DNA of 64,000 nt from Procambarus clarkii (GCF_040958095.1 NC_091209.1:13009424-13073423), one strand, 5' to 3'. Shown: positions 25,905 to 38,715, counted from the first letter of the stretch. The notes: generated from the sequence alone by a model not told the origin. Numbers and translations: made by a program.

Positions 25905-25907
<3 letters not shown>

Positions 25908-26112
25908 AGACGTTAGATATAATTTTTTCAGTGTCAGAGTAGTAGACAAATGGAATGCATTAGGAAGTGATGTGGTGGAGGCCGACTCCATACACAGCTT
26001 CAAGTGTAGATATGATAGAGCCCAATAAGCTCAGGAACCTGTACACCTGTTGATTGACGGTTGAGAGGCGGGACTAAAGAGCCAGAGCTCAACCCCCGCA
26101 AGCACAATTAAG
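25905..26112 (+). mobile_element. LINE 3' end, short 5'-truncated copy
   Basis: Starts within the last codons of the RT ORF (FSVRVVDKWNALGSDVVEAD...), stops at TAA near 26027, then carries the standard 3' UTR (GTTGAGAGGCGGGACTAAAG). Confidence 0.88.
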
Positions 26113-26121
26113 TAAGTATAC

Positions 26122-26152
<31 letters not shown>

Positions 26153-26185
26153 GTAATAATAATATCTCTCACTGCGCTGTTAGGG

Positions 26186-26458
26186 ACGCTGGTACCTGAG
26201 TGGACAGCACGCTGGATACGTAATCCTGTGGACCGGGGTTCGATTCCCGGATCCGGCGAGAATCGATGGGCAGTTTCTTTCACCCTGATGCCCCTGTTAC
26301 CTAGCAGTAAATAGGTACCTGGGAGTTAGACAGCTGTTACGGGCTTCTTCCTATGTGTGTGTGTGGGGGGGGGGGTAGTAACGATTGATTGATTGACAGT
26401 TGAGAGGCAGGATGAAAGAGCAGAGCTCAACCCCCGCATGCACAACTAGGTGAGCATA
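26186..26458 (+). repeat. tRNA-derived SINE-A with tail type 2
   Basis: Head GTGGACAGCACGCTGGATAC, box B GGGTTCGATTCCC (26236), body as in SINE-A, then LINE-type tail GATTGACAGTTGAGAGGC...CACAACTAGGTGAG. A (TAA)n run lies just upstream. Confidence 0.87.
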
Positions 26459-26771
26459 CACAACCTACCTCTACCTCTCTTTTTGTTGCAAAGTACAGAA
26501 TACCCCTCTCGACCTTTCCCGTTTTTGTCGAAATTATTTTTTTTATTTTTTTTTTCATAAAATTGGCATCGACAAAAGTCTGGTCATCTTGTCTGCTGGG
26601 CTTTCTGCACCCATTGATATAAATATTTAACTTTGAGAATCATAAAGATCAAACATGCGAGACGGCATAAATTAGGTTAGACTTCGATACTATGCTATAT
26701 AAATGTTTTGCTCAGTAATTATAATTAGATTGGGCATACTAGGCTCGCAGCTCCTCCCCCTCCCCCCCACG

Positions 26772-26895
26772 CTCTGCAAACGATAAGTCGCAATAACGTG
26801 GTGAAAATATGATGACCAAACCACACGTCAGAAAATGAAGAAATGACGATGTTGAAACGTAGTATCTTAATTTTCTGAAGTGGTTTGATCATTAT
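26772..26895. mobile_element. Degenerate foldback element
   Basis: CAATAACGTGGTGAAAATAT...GACCAAACCACACG resembles the outer arm of the foldback at 4740-4932; the inner palindrome is decayed. Confidence 0.55.
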
Positions 26896-26899
26896 CCCC

Positions 26900-28555
26900 A
26901 GGCTATCCTGTTTTTTTCTTTTTCTTTTTTTCTAGAAAACTTTCCGGTGAGAGGGGAATGTTAGTTTATTCATCGAACATTATTATTGCTGTAGTTGTAG
27001 CAATAATATGGGTGCTGTTAATATATATTATTGAATAATGTATCTTGTTGAATCTTTAATAGCGACGACATTGATGGAAATGGACAGCCCATGGAAAACA
27101 TTCCTAACATCGAACTTTAATAGGAATATATCTAGATGTATACATGTTTAGTGTTTGTGGTAAGTTTTGAGTTTATGGGCGTGTGATTTATATTTGTCTT
27201 GTGCACACATGATTGTGTAGGTCTCTGCTTGCAAACAAATCATACGTAAAACATAGTCGTTAGAAATATATGTATACATTTGCGCAGTTCACAGTTGGTG
27301 GTGCAAGTTCACTCCTGGCGAGCCTTGTGGTCGAACCTGCCTCAAGTTAGCTGGTGAGGTTTAAAGCTTGAACTGCCAGGAGGTATTGAAGCCATGATAT
27401 TCATAAACTAATCTTTTAAGTATATTTTTTAGTCTCCAGTGGTGCTAAAGAGTATTGTAAACCTTTTATCATACATTGAAATGTATAATTTTTAGCTATA
27501 CTGCTTCTTTAGTTGTAGTGACCTTAACATCTGCTGAACAATGTTTTGTAGGAATCGGTGATTTAGATGTAATCAAATAATTTTGTCTGCTCACATACTA
27601 GAGAATGGGCCCAGGGAGGATTTCTCTGCAAAATATGCAGTATTAGGCTACCTATCCAGATGTGGTCGATCATAGTAGGCAGTAGTACTGAACTAAAAGG
27701 TGGAGGGACGATGAGTAAGAGTAAGCTTAAAAATATGGCAAAAGAAAAGAAATGGTCAAAGAAACACCGATCTGACAAGTTATGTTCTTATTAATTTATT
27801 CATTGATTGATCCTACCCTTTGTTCGTTCATTAGTTACTCCATCCGTTGTCATATTTCTTAAATTTTCCTTGTTCTCCAACTCGCATTTACTGGCAAGGG
27901 ACGCGTATTGGCGACCCAGCCTTCAAGGTGAAGGTAATTATGAGGAGAAAGCGCTGAACCAGTATGACTACCCCACCTGTAATTGTTGCGAAGACTTAAC
28001 AGCTGCAATACGAGGACGGTCATAGGGCTTTGTTGAAACCATCTGGCGATCCGGGTATTGTTTAATCTTGAAATTGTGAATGTTGCCGACCCCCCTTTTA
28101 TAAATGCTTTTAAGCACAGCATGCAAGCCTGGCCTTGATAAGTGTATGCTTCATATTAGGCTTAGAAGAGGTTCGTTGGCCGGGTGTGGAAGCGGTTTCC
28201 TATGGTTATGCGCATTGCCTATATTTTGGTAAAAGACGTGGATCGTTTGTTATTTTGGCGTTAGATAACATAGTCTTTTAAAATATCTTGTTTTATGCAG
28301 GTTTATTATAATTTTGGGCTACAACCCGTTCTCTCGTCTAATATGCAATTGTTTTCACGGATTTGCCCAGTCTGTTAGAAATGCGACACTGATAAATAGC
28401 TGCTGCTATCATAAATAGATGATAGCTGCCCGAAACGCATTGCGTAATAGTGGCTTTAGGCATTGTATGTACTAGCTCTATCTATATATCGATCCATTAA
28501 TGTAACATCACTTGTATGTATGTACCTTTCCTGAATAAACATATTTATTATTTAT
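26900..28555. other. Largely unassigned sequence
   Basis: Only a weak SINE-F remnant at about 27930-28000 (GAGAAAGCGCTGAACCAGTA) is recognisable. No supported exon. Confidence 0.4.
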
Positions 28556-28559
28556 TTTA

Positions 28560-28690
28560 TTTAAATGTGAAAGCATCATAATATTGAGGCTTCCTGTGCA
28601 CCGGCATAAGTTAGGTGGGTTGCTTGAGTTCGTACAGTTTCTGGTTAGGCAAAGCTCTTGCATTTTTTTTTTTTTACAGAGTGGTAATAG
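28560..28690 (+). repeat. Interspersed repeat shared with 10185-10330
   Basis: AATATTGAGGCTTC...TTAGGTGGGTTGC...TTTCTGGTTAGGC. Confidence 0.45.
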
Positions 28691-29224
28691 AGAGACCGGG
28701 CTGCTCGATGGACCAGTGGAACTAACTAGATTATATACAAATTCCAACCTTAAATGCATAATTGTACACGATAAAGCACGAGGTCTGGTATAGTTGCCTG
28801 AGGCAGACTAGAGGTGGGACTAAGGAGCTGGTCCTCAACCTCTCGCACGTTTACACAGGCTGTCCCTCTCAATTTGCTAATCCGTAAGAAATACAACGGT
28901 TATGTCTAACCAAAAACGCACCCAAACTATTGAGGTCGAAGGATAGACAAGTTACTATTTTTATTTAATTTATACCAATGTCGTGGTTTTAGCCAATTTG
29001 TTGATTCCATAATAAAATGCGGCGCATTTGGCGAGATGGCAGGTAGAATTGCGTGCGCACGCATGCGCAAGCACTACTCGGATTTGATTACATGTCGAGT
29101 TTTTCATTTCAGCTGTTGTTGCCATGACGCCTTATTCCCGTGTTTCCTATGCGTTTAAAACTGTATAGTTGGCTTCATCTACATGTCGCACAGTCCTTGT
29201 AGCTCACTTGTGTATGGGAGCAGA

Positions 29225-29370
29225 GGTCACGACCTCTCCGTAGGGTGCAGTCGCACCTCCACAGATCTCCAGTATCAAATAATATTGGTAATGGCTCCAA
29301 AGGGCCACCACTTACGGGCTATTCATGCCCGTGCCACCTTTTGGGTGGCTTAATCTTCATCAATCTGTAT
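29225..29370 (+). repeat. Repeat D (CACCACTTACGGGCTATTCATGCCC)
   Basis: Contains CACCTCCACAGATCTCCAGT, GGCCACCACTTACGGGC and CCACCTTTTGGGTGGCTTAA. Inverted copies at 35505-35650 and 63945-64000. Confidence 0.7.
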
Positions 29371-29601
29371 GAGAGAAGTAGGGCCAAGAAGCCCGTCCTA
29401 GAGTTGGCGTCACACAAATAATAATGCTAAATTGTTCGACCCTAACCTAGTACCCATTAAATGAAAAGAGAACAGCCCGTCAGTTTTGCGAGCTGTTATG
29501 CTTTATCGTGCATATTTTGACGTTGGTGATTTGTCAAAACGCGATGTACTGTAGGAGAGCACAGGTGCAGGAGACGTGAAAGAGCAGCAGGGTATGGTGA
29601 A

Positions 29602-29793
29602 CAACCCGTCCTAATAGAACGTCGCATTTTGACGTAAACTCGGTACCTAAGGCCAAAATTGTCGTACTAGAAAATGGTCACGGCTCGCGAAATTAACACA
29701 GTCCCGTTTTCCGTTTTGGTGCTCTGGTTGGTTAGGATAATGGTACTTTTGGACAGTTTCTTGACGTTGGGGAACCTTAGCAGGACGGACTGA
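29602..29793. mobile_element. MITE-4
   Basis: Begins CAACCCGTCCTAATAGAACG and ends CCTTAGCAGGACGGACTG. The interior contains ACCTAAGGCCAAAATTGTCG and ACTAGAAAATGG. A matching inverted copy lies at 47931-48121. Confidence 0.7.
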
Positions 29794-30040
29794 AAATCGT
29801 ACGCAAGAAGATTCTAAAGAAAACTTGTTTGCCTTTTAAAACCCGATGTATGGTTAGGACGTACTACTCTAACTAGGTTGTTAGGTTGGTTTAGGTTAGA
29901 TTGGGTAATGGTTTTACGATCCGTTAGCGAACAGTGTTGGGTACGATGTGGCTTGTGCCCAAGGAGGGGCTAGTCAGGACGATGGCCGGGGAAGAGTAGT
30001 TAGCTTAGGAGGAAGCATGGTGCAAATTTAACGTTAATCT

Positions 30041-30298
30041 GGGGCCAGATTCACGAAAGCACTTACGCAAGGACTTACGAATCTGTCCATCTTTTCTCAA
30101 ACTTTGGCGGCTTTGTTTACAATTATTAAACAGTTAATGAGCTCCGAAGGACCAGGAGGCTGTTTATAACAATAATAACAGTTGAATGGCAAGTTTTCAT
30201 GCTTGTAAACTGTTTAATAAATGTAACCAAAGCCGTCAAAGATTGAGAAAAGATGTACACGTTCGTAAGTGCTTGCGTGCTTTCGTGAATCTGGCCCC
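30041..30298. mobile_element. MITE-1, terminal repeat GGGGCCAGATTCACGAA
   Basis: Ends are GGGGCCAGATTCACGAAAGC and its inverse CGTGAATCTGGCCCC. Subterminal inverted GACGGCTTTG/CAAAGCCGTC-type sequences also occur. 258 nt, no coding capacity. A second copy lies at 48125-48376 in the opposite orientation. Confidence 0.88.
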
Positions 30299-30363
30299 TG
30301 GGCTCCTGGCAAGGTTGTGCTCGCTCGGCTGTGCTTGCCTCTCGGCCGTCAGCCATCTGTGGT

Positions 30364-30435
30364 GTATAGGTTCCTGAACCTATTGGGCTCTTGTATCTAC
30401 ATCTGAACTATAGTGTGTGCTCCCACGTCACTTTT
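30364..30435 (-). mobile_element. LINE tail fragment (minus)
   Basis: TATAGGTTCCTGAACCTATTGGGCTC... is the inverse of the LINE 3' UTR. Confidence 0.6.
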
Positions 30436-30732
30436 TGTTGCGTGTTAACAGGAGCATTAATAAGTTACTGATAATAAATATTAATACAGTATTGTCAACT
30501 GTTAAAAAAACACACAAATGGGAATGTTCACGCTAGCTATTGTAATAAGAAGATAGTAATATCAATGTAATGGTAGGCTAATGACAGTAAAAACGGTAAT
30601 AACTGTAATACGGGAATAATGGCAGCATCCTGCTGGTCGTAATGTCACAGTAACACTAATAAGGCAAGCAACGTTGTGTTCCATTCAACACTTGAGTGAT
30701 GCTAGTGTAGTGAGCAACCTGCCCCCCCTCCC

Positions 30733-31995
30733 CTCCCCACCATCTCTCGGGGGCCCCCTCTCGTTCTCTGTTCTCGGGGGCCCCCCCCCCCTCGTTCCCT
30801 GTTCTCGGGGGCCCCCCCTCGTTCTCTGTTCTCGGCCCCCCCCTCTCGTTCTCTGTTCTCGGGGCCCCCCCCTCTCGTTCTGTTCTCGGCCCCCCCCCTC
30901 TCGTTCTCTGTTCTCGGGCCGCCCCCCCCCTCTCGTTCTCTGTTCTCGGGGCCCCCCCCTCTCGTTCTCTGTTCTCGGGGCCCCCCCCTCTCGTTCTCTG
31001 TTCTCGGCCCCCCCCTCTCGTTCTCTGTTCTCGGGGCCCCCCCCTCTCGTTCTCTGTTCTCGCCCCCCCCTCTCGTTCTCTGTTCTCGGGGCCCCCCCCC
31101 CTCTCGTTCCCTGTTCTCGGGGCCCCCCCCTCTCGTTCCCTGTTCTCGGGCCCCCCCCTCGTTCCCTGTTCTCGGCCCCCCTCCCTCTCGTTCTCTGTTC
31201 TCGGGGCCCCCCTCTCGTTCTCTGTTCTCGGGGCCCCCCCCCTCTCGTTCCCTGTTCTCGGCCCCCCCCTCTCGTTCTCTGTTCTCGGGCCCCCCCCTCT
31301 CGTTCCCTGTTCTCGGGGCCCCCCCTCTCGTTCCCTGTTCTCGGGGCCCCCCCCTCTCGTTCCCTGTTCTCGGGGCCCCCCCCTCTCGTTCCCTGTTCTC
31401 GGGGCCCCCCCCTCTCGTTCTCTGTTCTCGGGGCCCCCCCCCTCTCGTTCTCTGTTCTCGGGCCCCCCCCCTCTCGTTCTCTGTTCTCGGGCCCCCCCCC
31501 TCTCGTTCTCTGTTCTCTGGGGCCTCCCTCTCGTTCTCTGTTCTCGGGGCCCCTCCCCTCTCGTTCTCTGTTCTCGGGACCCCCCCTCTCGTTCTCTGTT
31601 CTCGGGCCCCCCCTCTCGTTCTCTGTTCTCGGGGCCCCCCCTCTCGTTCTCTGTTCTCGGGGCCCCCCTCTCGTTCTCTGTTCTCGGGGCCCCCCTCTCG
31701 TTCTGTTCTCGGCCCCCCCCTCTCGTTCTCTGTTCTCGGGCCCCCCCCTCTCGTTCTCTGTTCTCTGGGGCCTCCCTCTCGTTCTCTGTTCTCGGGGCCC
31801 CTCCCCTCTCGTTCTGTTCTCGGGGCCCCTCCCCTCTCGTTCTGTTCTCGGGGCCCCTCCCCTCTCGTTCTGTTCTCGGCCCCCCCCCTCTCGTTCTGTT
31901 CTCGGGGCCCCCCCCCCCTCTCGTTCTGTTCTCGGCCCCCCCCTCTCGTTCTCTGTTCTCGGGGCCCCCCCTCTCGTTCTGTTCTCGGAGGGGGG
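30733..31995. repeat. Large C-rich minisatellite, ~25-nt unit
   Basis: About 1.25 kb of units containing CTCTCGTTCTCTGTTCTCGG separated by C runs of 5-10 nt; around 45-50 copies. Variants include CTCGTTCCCTG and a shorter CTCGTTCTGTTC. Long frames on both strands (over 460 codons) are by-products of the repetition. Confidence 0.97.
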
Positions 31996-31999
31996 GGGC

Positions 32000-33510
32000 C
32001 TCTCGTTCTCTCCCTCCCCTTTCCTTGGTTGTGCGTGTCTTGTATATCATCGAGGCTTCATGAGAAGTGCAGGGCAGTCAGAAGCCGTTGAGTGTAAAGT
32101 AATAGTGTACGTGCGTCCTTGCTCATAATGGGTTCTTCCCACAGAAACATTAACGGCTTATGAATTGAGAGAGTAGGAGGTGCAGTGGTGAAGTGTGTCA
32201 GCGTGTTGGCATGTAATGGTGAGGGAAGAATGTGAGAGGTTGTGCTGTTGATGCTGATTACACCCCCACCCCTCTCTCTCTCCTCCCCCCCCCCTCCTTC
32301 CATCTCCCTCCTCTCACGTCTTCTCCCTCACGCTTCCTCTCACACAGTCCTCTCACTCTCCTCCCCTCCTCTTTCACTCTACTGACCTTATCTCATCCCG
32401 TTTCTCATCACATCCTCCGTCTTCTTTCATTCGCCCTCTCCCTCGCTCTCACAAGTTAGATAAAGGAGGAGAGAACAAAGATGACTATAAACCATCTGAT
32501 AGGAAATATATATACTGTACATTGAGAGCAGAGTTATCAGAGTGAAGGGAGGTCACAATTGCGTGAGGGGGGGGTCCTTCAGGGTCACTTAGAAGGCCTA
32601 CGCCATTCTTCGTTTTTGGAAATAATCTAAATATGGAACCTGAAGCATTTATATAAATGCTCAGATAATGCAAGCGTTGTAAAATAATACAGGAGAATTG
32701 TAGAAAGACGCGACATGACCTGCGCAAGCTAAAGGAATAGGCTAGTCAGAGAAATATCTACTCGACTTCGTATGAAAAATTAATAAAAATTGGGCAAGAA
32801 GCAAGAACATCCATTGAACAGTATGAAATAAAGATGATACAACCTCGCAGAACAGTAACATAGGGTATGGGGTGGTGTAACCTTATCCTAGCGCAGGAGG
32901 CTGCGTAAATAGGATCACGTAGGCGTATGTGGCTCACGTCCCTCGGATATCGGCTTGCATTAAATATACTTGATGGACGCCGATATACTTGCCTTGGCTT
33001 ACGCAGTTTAAATTAAAAATTAATAAAAGAATTTATATTCTAAAGATTTGGAACGACCTCAGGACCTCAAGTGGAAAACAAATATAGCCTCCGAGTCCTG
33101 ATTCAGCTTGAAAATATAAAATGTAAAATAAATTCTCCAAATCAAGCTAAATTTCCCCTCAAACGATTTCTTTCACATTAGTATTGACGTGGGGGAGAGC
33201 CTGTATATTCATGGACGGTTTTTCCATTGTTTTTTGGAGGGAAGTCTTTCTGCCTACTGACGCGTATTGGTTGTGTATGGAACGGATTTTTCAGATAAAT
33301 ACTTAATGGACGAATACTTGCAGGTACACTTGTTTATATAATGTGATAGGGGTGCCTTTTTCTCTGCTCTGATGTGCACAAGTTTTTCAAATTGTGGACA
33401 GGCAAGGATTTTTGTTATGGTTTTGATGGGTATGTTGTGTGGGCGGGTGGATTTTGGCGTGAGAGAGGACGGTTACCTTACCTACTTGCTTCCCACATCA
33501 TTGGACTTTT
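32000..33510. other. No gene seen; pyrimidine-rich then unassigned sequence
   Basis: A CT-rich tract at 32265-32455 is followed by AT-rich sequence without supported exons. Confidence 0.4.
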
Positions 33511-33514
33511 CTCC

Positions 33515-33685
33515 ACTAAGGTAAGGCAGTTATGGGAAAGCACGAAGGCAGTATAACCACATAGCACTTGGAAAGGGTAAGAATCCCCAAGAGCAGGAAT
33601 ACGAGAATGAAGTAAAGGAACGATGCCAAACCTTGACCATCGGGATCGAACGCCAGCCTGCAAGAAGCGTGGCCATGCAATCACG
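33515..33685 (-). repeat. tRNA-derived SINE-F
   Basis: AAAGCACGAAGGCAGTATAAC, GATGCCAAACCTTGACCATC and GGGATCGAACGCCAGCCTGC. Confidence 0.7.
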
Positions 33686-34734
33686 TGAATTGTTATAGTT
33701 TATTGTGCTTTTGGTGGTGGTGTTTCTGCTACTGCTTATGATGAGGTTGTAGTTCTCGGGTTTGGTGCTACGCTTTGTGATGTGTTCATCTTAATGATGA
33801 GCATAAAATAATGACTTGAGCTCGTGATAGTTCTTGATATTCAGCCACCTCCATCAGTGCAATTATTGAACTTACATTAGTATATACTAGTATTACTATT
33901 ATTAGTTATTGATGTTAGTAGTAAAGGACAATACACACTAATAATACTGGTATTTCTATTATATTAATAAAACTACCACGCTATTAGGCTATTGTATCTG
34001 CTGCTTCTGTTCTTACTACCAATAAGGACTATTACTACGGCTATTGTCTTTACTACTAGTTTCATATTAAGTTTGTAGCCTACAGCTATGTTGCTGATCA
34101 CCACTATGACTGTTGCTACTACTGTTACCACGGTTAGTACCACTGATCCTGTCAGCACTGTTAGTAGTGGTGCTGGTACTAGCACTAACAAAACATTGGC
34201 TTTAAAGTTCGTATTGAAGCTTTACACGCGGAACTGGGCCAAAGGCCTTCTTATCAAGTCAAGGAATACACGGCTAATGTCTCGCTATTCGATTATCAAT
34301 GCAGTTTCATCCTAAAACTCTTGATAACTTCATTAGGCATTGACCTTGCCTTCAATGAATCTACGAATTGTTTCATCACGAGCCTCTTTAGCATCGTGTA
34401 GAGAATGCTTGTTTAAGATGTCGATGGTCTGTCGTTCAGGGGCTCCTGTCTCCTCCTCTCGTCGTGTTCTCGGTCGCCACAACAAAGAAGTTCGGTTATA
34501 AAAGTCCAGATATTAAAAGCTGTATTATCACTTGATTCCGCCTCGCGCTACGGCGCTCCACTTTGATGTTGGGCAGTTTCTTAGTGTGGTTTTTGGTTTG
34601 TTTTCTGGAGTTCTCAGCGGCGTAAAAGCAGATCCCACTTTCATAACTGGGAAAGGATGTTCCATGTCGCGCTCTCGCTCTTTTTTCTTTTTCTCAATCT
34701 TTTTCTCTCAAGCTTTTTCTTTCTCAATGTTTAT

Positions 34735-34935
34735 CTTTTTCTTTCTTTCTCCCTCTCTTTCTTTCGCCCTCTTTCTTTCGCCCTCTTTCTTTCGCCCTCT
34801 TTCTTTCTCCCTCTTTCTTTCTCCCTCTTTCTTTCTCCCTCTTTCTTTCTCCCTCTTTCTTTCTCTCTCCTCTCTCTCGTTCTCTCTCCTCTCTCTCGTT
34901 CTCTCTCCCCTCTCTCGTTCTCTCTCCTCTCAGCC
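34735..34935. repeat. CT-rich tandem repeats
   Basis: 12-nt units (CCTCTTTCTTTC) to about 34865, then units of CTCTCTCCTCTCTCTCGTT to 34932. Confidence 0.92.
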
Positions 34936-35504
34936 ATTAGTGTGTGTGTGTGTCCCTGGGGACGGGTTATCATCCGGGCCTCAACAGGATGCCACACATC
35001 CTCTCTTATCTCAACTGTCTCTTGTCACCACACTGGTTACAACCTCGTATCGGCTTTCTCTTGAGATCTTCTCCCCTCCTATAAGCTTCATATCCCCCTT
35101 CCCTTCTCCCCTTATATGTTTGTAATCGTGGTATGAAAGGTTGTAAGCACGGTGTCTTACACCGTACTTACAACCGCTTAAAAGTACGGTGTCCAGGCAT
35201 ACTTTAAACGGGATTGGACGTTAAATTTTTTTTATGAAGGTCTTAAGCGGGTAATCTTAAAATTGCTCCCCCCCCCCATTCGACTATTTTTAGTTATAAG
35301 GGGGAACTGTAAAACGTGTCCCCAAATTATTTGCTTGGGAGTTGTGGAGCTCCCAACAGGCTGCACATGGAACATGTTGGGCTGTTGTTGTAATAACCAG
35401 ATTTGGGGAAATGTTCAGTGAACCACACGTGAACTGCCGCACGTACTCAGACGTGTGATCTACGACGCACGGACTAAGACAACTACACGGTAATAACGAT
35501 TGAT

Positions 35505-35650
35505 TAAGATTAAGCCACCCTAAAGGTGGCATGGGCATGAATATCCCGTAAGTGGTGGCCCCTTTGAGCCATTACAAGTATCAAGAGCTGATACTGGGGA
35601 TCTGTGAAGGTGCGACTGCACCCTGCGTGACGGGAGATGTCTCCCCCGTG
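35505..35650 (-). repeat. Repeat D (inverted)
   Basis: TTAAGCCACCCTAAAGGTGG, CCCGTAAGTGGTGGCCCCTT and GGTGCGACTGCACCCTGCGT. Confidence 0.72.
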
Positions 35651-35851
35651 GGTAATAACGCTTGGTGGGTGTTGTATATCTGGAAGAAGCCAGCTGAATA
35701 TTGGTAGCATATCTGACCCTGTTGTGACAGTTGAAATGCGGGTGTTTGTGTATGGGTCTCCGTATGCATGTCTAGTGTTACTCTCCTAGCTCGGTGCTTG
35801 CTCCAGGTGTGCTTCACCTCTATACGTCCTGGTTATCAACATTATACCTCG

Positions 35852-35957
35852 TGCAGCCCCGCTCCTGTGCCAGGTGAGTCCACTACGGGCTCACCATAGC
35901 CCGTGCTACTTGCCACTTTTGTTGAAAGAAGCTGAATCTAAAACCACCACAACCACC
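35852..35957 (+). repeat. Repeat E
   Basis: CCCGCTCCTGTGCCAGGTGA, ACGGGCTCACCATAGCCCGT and GAAGCTGAATCTAAAACC. Confidence 0.75.
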
Positions 35958-35959
35958 TA

Positions 35960-36545
35960 CCCATGGGAGAGCGGGACATAGAGTATAGTCCCTTGGGCTC
36001 TATTCTACATTTGGTGTTGTAATATATATATAATATGGAAGCCATCTAGTTTGGCCCAGTAGGCCAAACTAGGATTTTTTTTTTAATATGTTTAGCTATT
36101 AACCGAGGCTCATTTGGGTAGGCTAGCCTACTTAGTTTCCATCTTTGTCTCCATCAATATCAGTCTTGTGTAGACTCACAACTCCAATTAGGTATGAATG
36201 CCTCCTCCCAAAGTCATAGTACTTGTATAAATTATTTGGTCGAACGTTAAAAAGTGGACTGCTGCGGTCAACGGTGTTTACTCTTTATACTAATAATTTT
36301 GTACAGGGCACGGAAAGAAAAAACTAGACTTGTATTCCTAAGCCTAGTATAGCGCAAAAGTACTATAATATAACTAAGATAACGCACATTAGGCCTATGA
36401 TTGCTTGGACAAGTTAGATTAGGTTCTTAAATAATTTTTTCACACATGCAAAATTTACTTTTGTGCTCAACAGTCCATTTTTTGCACGTTTGATCAAATA
36501 CTTGTTAAAAATACAATCATTATTGGAAAGTGGGTTAATGTATAC
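35960..36545. other. Unassigned AT-rich sequence
   Basis: No repeat or coding match recognised. Confidence 0.4.
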
Positions 36546-36549
36546 GTAC

Positions 36550-36770
36550 TCGCCTAATTGTACTCGTTTAATCTAGTTGTGCTTACGGGGGTTGAGCTCT
36601 GGCTTTTTGGTCCTGCCTCTCGACTGTCAATCAACTGGTGTACAGATTCCTGAGCCTACTGGGCTCTATCATATCTACACTTGAAACTGTGTATGGAGTC
36701 AGCCTCCACCTCATCACTGTCTAATGCATTCCATTTGTTAACTATTGACAGTGAAAAAGTTCTAATACGT
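36550..36770 (-). mobile_element. LINE 3' end fragment (minus)
   Basis: GTGCTTACGGGGGTTGAGCT, CTGTCAATCAACTGGTGTAC and CTAATGCATTCCATTTGTTA, inverse of the LINE 3' UTR and final codons. Confidence 0.87.
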
Positions 36771-37449
36771 CCATGATTATGCATGTGCGTGCGTGAGGGG
36801 GGGGGATTATGCATGCATGCATGTACGTGCGTGGGGAGGGATTATGCATTCATGCATGCATGTGCGTGCGAATGCGGCGTATCCCGCACGTGGTTTGAGG
36901 CGGGGGTGCATTCCAACCTCCCGGGGAGGGGGGGGGGGAGGGGGAATGACTATTACCTGAGGGCAGGAAAAGACCCCACTCAGATAACCCAACGTTTGCC
37001 CACTTGCCACTATCTGTTATCTCTGCTTCTCTTCCACACCAACTCCTAACTCGCTCCCTCCCTCCCTCCCTCCCACCCTCCTCATGCTTGCTCGCGCCAC
37101 CCTCCCCCCTCCACTACTCTCCCCCCACCGCCCCCAACCCCCTCCTCGCGACCTCCCCCTCCTCCTCTGAATATTAAAGTGAATATTAAAACTACGGTAC
37201 ACACTGTGAAATAATTATCCCAAAAATAACCCAAATTATATCTAGAGCTTCAGTGGTAACCATTTGGTCAACATTTCAGACCTAAACTATCATTATAAAA
37301 CTAAACTCAGTACGGTTAATAAAGATTTGTGACAGGTGTGTGAGACAGGTGTATACAGACACAGGTATACGCAAGTACGCTCAACAGGAGGAATGAAGTT
37401 GCTTCAACGGTTGGTAATTTGTCCTGAACTTGGGATGGCTGATTAGATA

Positions 37450-38170
37450 GAAGTATTCTCTTAATTGTGCTTGCTGGGTCTCTGGTTCCGCGTCTCAATT
37501 TACCTTGGTTCGTATCCTGGCCTGGCAGGATTAACTAGATGCCTATTGGCGTTAAGGATTAGCATCTGTTCACCCAGCAGTGATTGGGTACCTGGTTGTT
37601 AAGAGATTGGCAGGTCGTATTCCTGGGATACTAGTGGGTAAGGCTTACCATGAGCTATGGGATAGGGAAGCTATCAGGCTGTTCACGTGAGTTGGCAGTC
37701 GCCTGTTCCTGCACCCACCTGTGCAAGTCAATCAACACCTATACAGGTTTCTGAGCTTATTCAGCTCTTGTCTCCATTTGAAACTGTGTGTGTGGGGGGG
37801 GGGGTCTGCCTCTATCGCATCACTGGCTAGTGTATTCCATATTTTAACTATTCTGACACTTGACAATTATTTTTTTTGAGGTTTCCACCTGTCCTCTCCC
37901 TTGTGCGAGCACTACCCGTGCTTAAGTATCTTTATCTACCACATCAATTCCCCTGAGAATTTTGTATGTGGTAATCATGTCTCCCTTAACTCTTCTTTCA
38001 GCGATGTGAGGTTCAATTCGTGGTCTTTCCTCGTAACTTATATCCCATAGTTCTTAACAAGTCCGGTGCAATATCTTCTTCCTGTTTGACTAGGTGTGGA
38101 CACCACGATGGAGCAACATCCTCCAGGATTCGTCTGAAATAATACAACAGGTTCTGAATGATTCCTTAAA
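37450..38170 (-). mobile_element. LINE RT C-terminus relic, split by another repeat (minus)
   Basis: 37455-37500 and 37728-38170 together form the inverse of the LINE 3' end: 3' UTR, then codons for the VDKWNALG-type region and the EEERLREL-type region further right. The copy is degenerate. The insert is listed separately. Confidence 0.82.
37505..37727 (+). repeat. Repeat inserted inside the LINE relic
   Basis: Starts with a box B-like GGTTCGTATCCTGGCC and continues with TGTTCACCCAGCAGTGATTG and GTAAGGCTTACCATGAGCTA. A related copy is at 43262-43400. Probably a tRNA-derived SINE. Confidence 0.65.
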
Positions 38171-38715
38171 CTAATTTCTAAAGGCATGATTATATATGTG
38201 TGTGTGTGTGTGTATGCAATGTGTATATGTGTGGACAACAGTTAGATTCCACTACGCGGCTTCAATATTTTATCAGTATCACCTTATTGGGCTTTCGTTG
38301 TGGTTGTGTTATTGTACTTTCTATAAGATAAGATTCGTTAACAGTATATATAAAAGCCAGTAATGTTAACTTGAGGTTAAATTTGTCCTTCTCATCTTGC
38401 AGTTTGCGAGTGGACGTACCCTACAAAAACGGCTCCGGTGCGGGGATATTTTTTTTCCTTAAAACCTCTGGGTCACTACGGGCTGCAGGACCCGCCGCTT
38501 GAACAAGGTAGGACCTAACACTGAGGAGCTGTGATGGACGTTAGTTCTTAACATAGCACTTTATGACGGTGAGATACACTTATAAAATAAGAGTGTGTGA
38601 AGTGTTGAAAGAATTTTTTAAGTGCCTTACGGGCTACTGATGTCTGTTACCTCTTAGCTTAATCATGATGTGTAAGTCATGTGTGGAAGGGGGAGGTCTA
38701 GGCTGGCCAATCATG

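Noticed and set aside
30656..32128. Open frames of 464 and 484 codons on opposite strands
   Set aside because: They lie in a minisatellite with a ~25-nt unit; frames stay open on both strands because the repeat lacks stops. No splice or start context.
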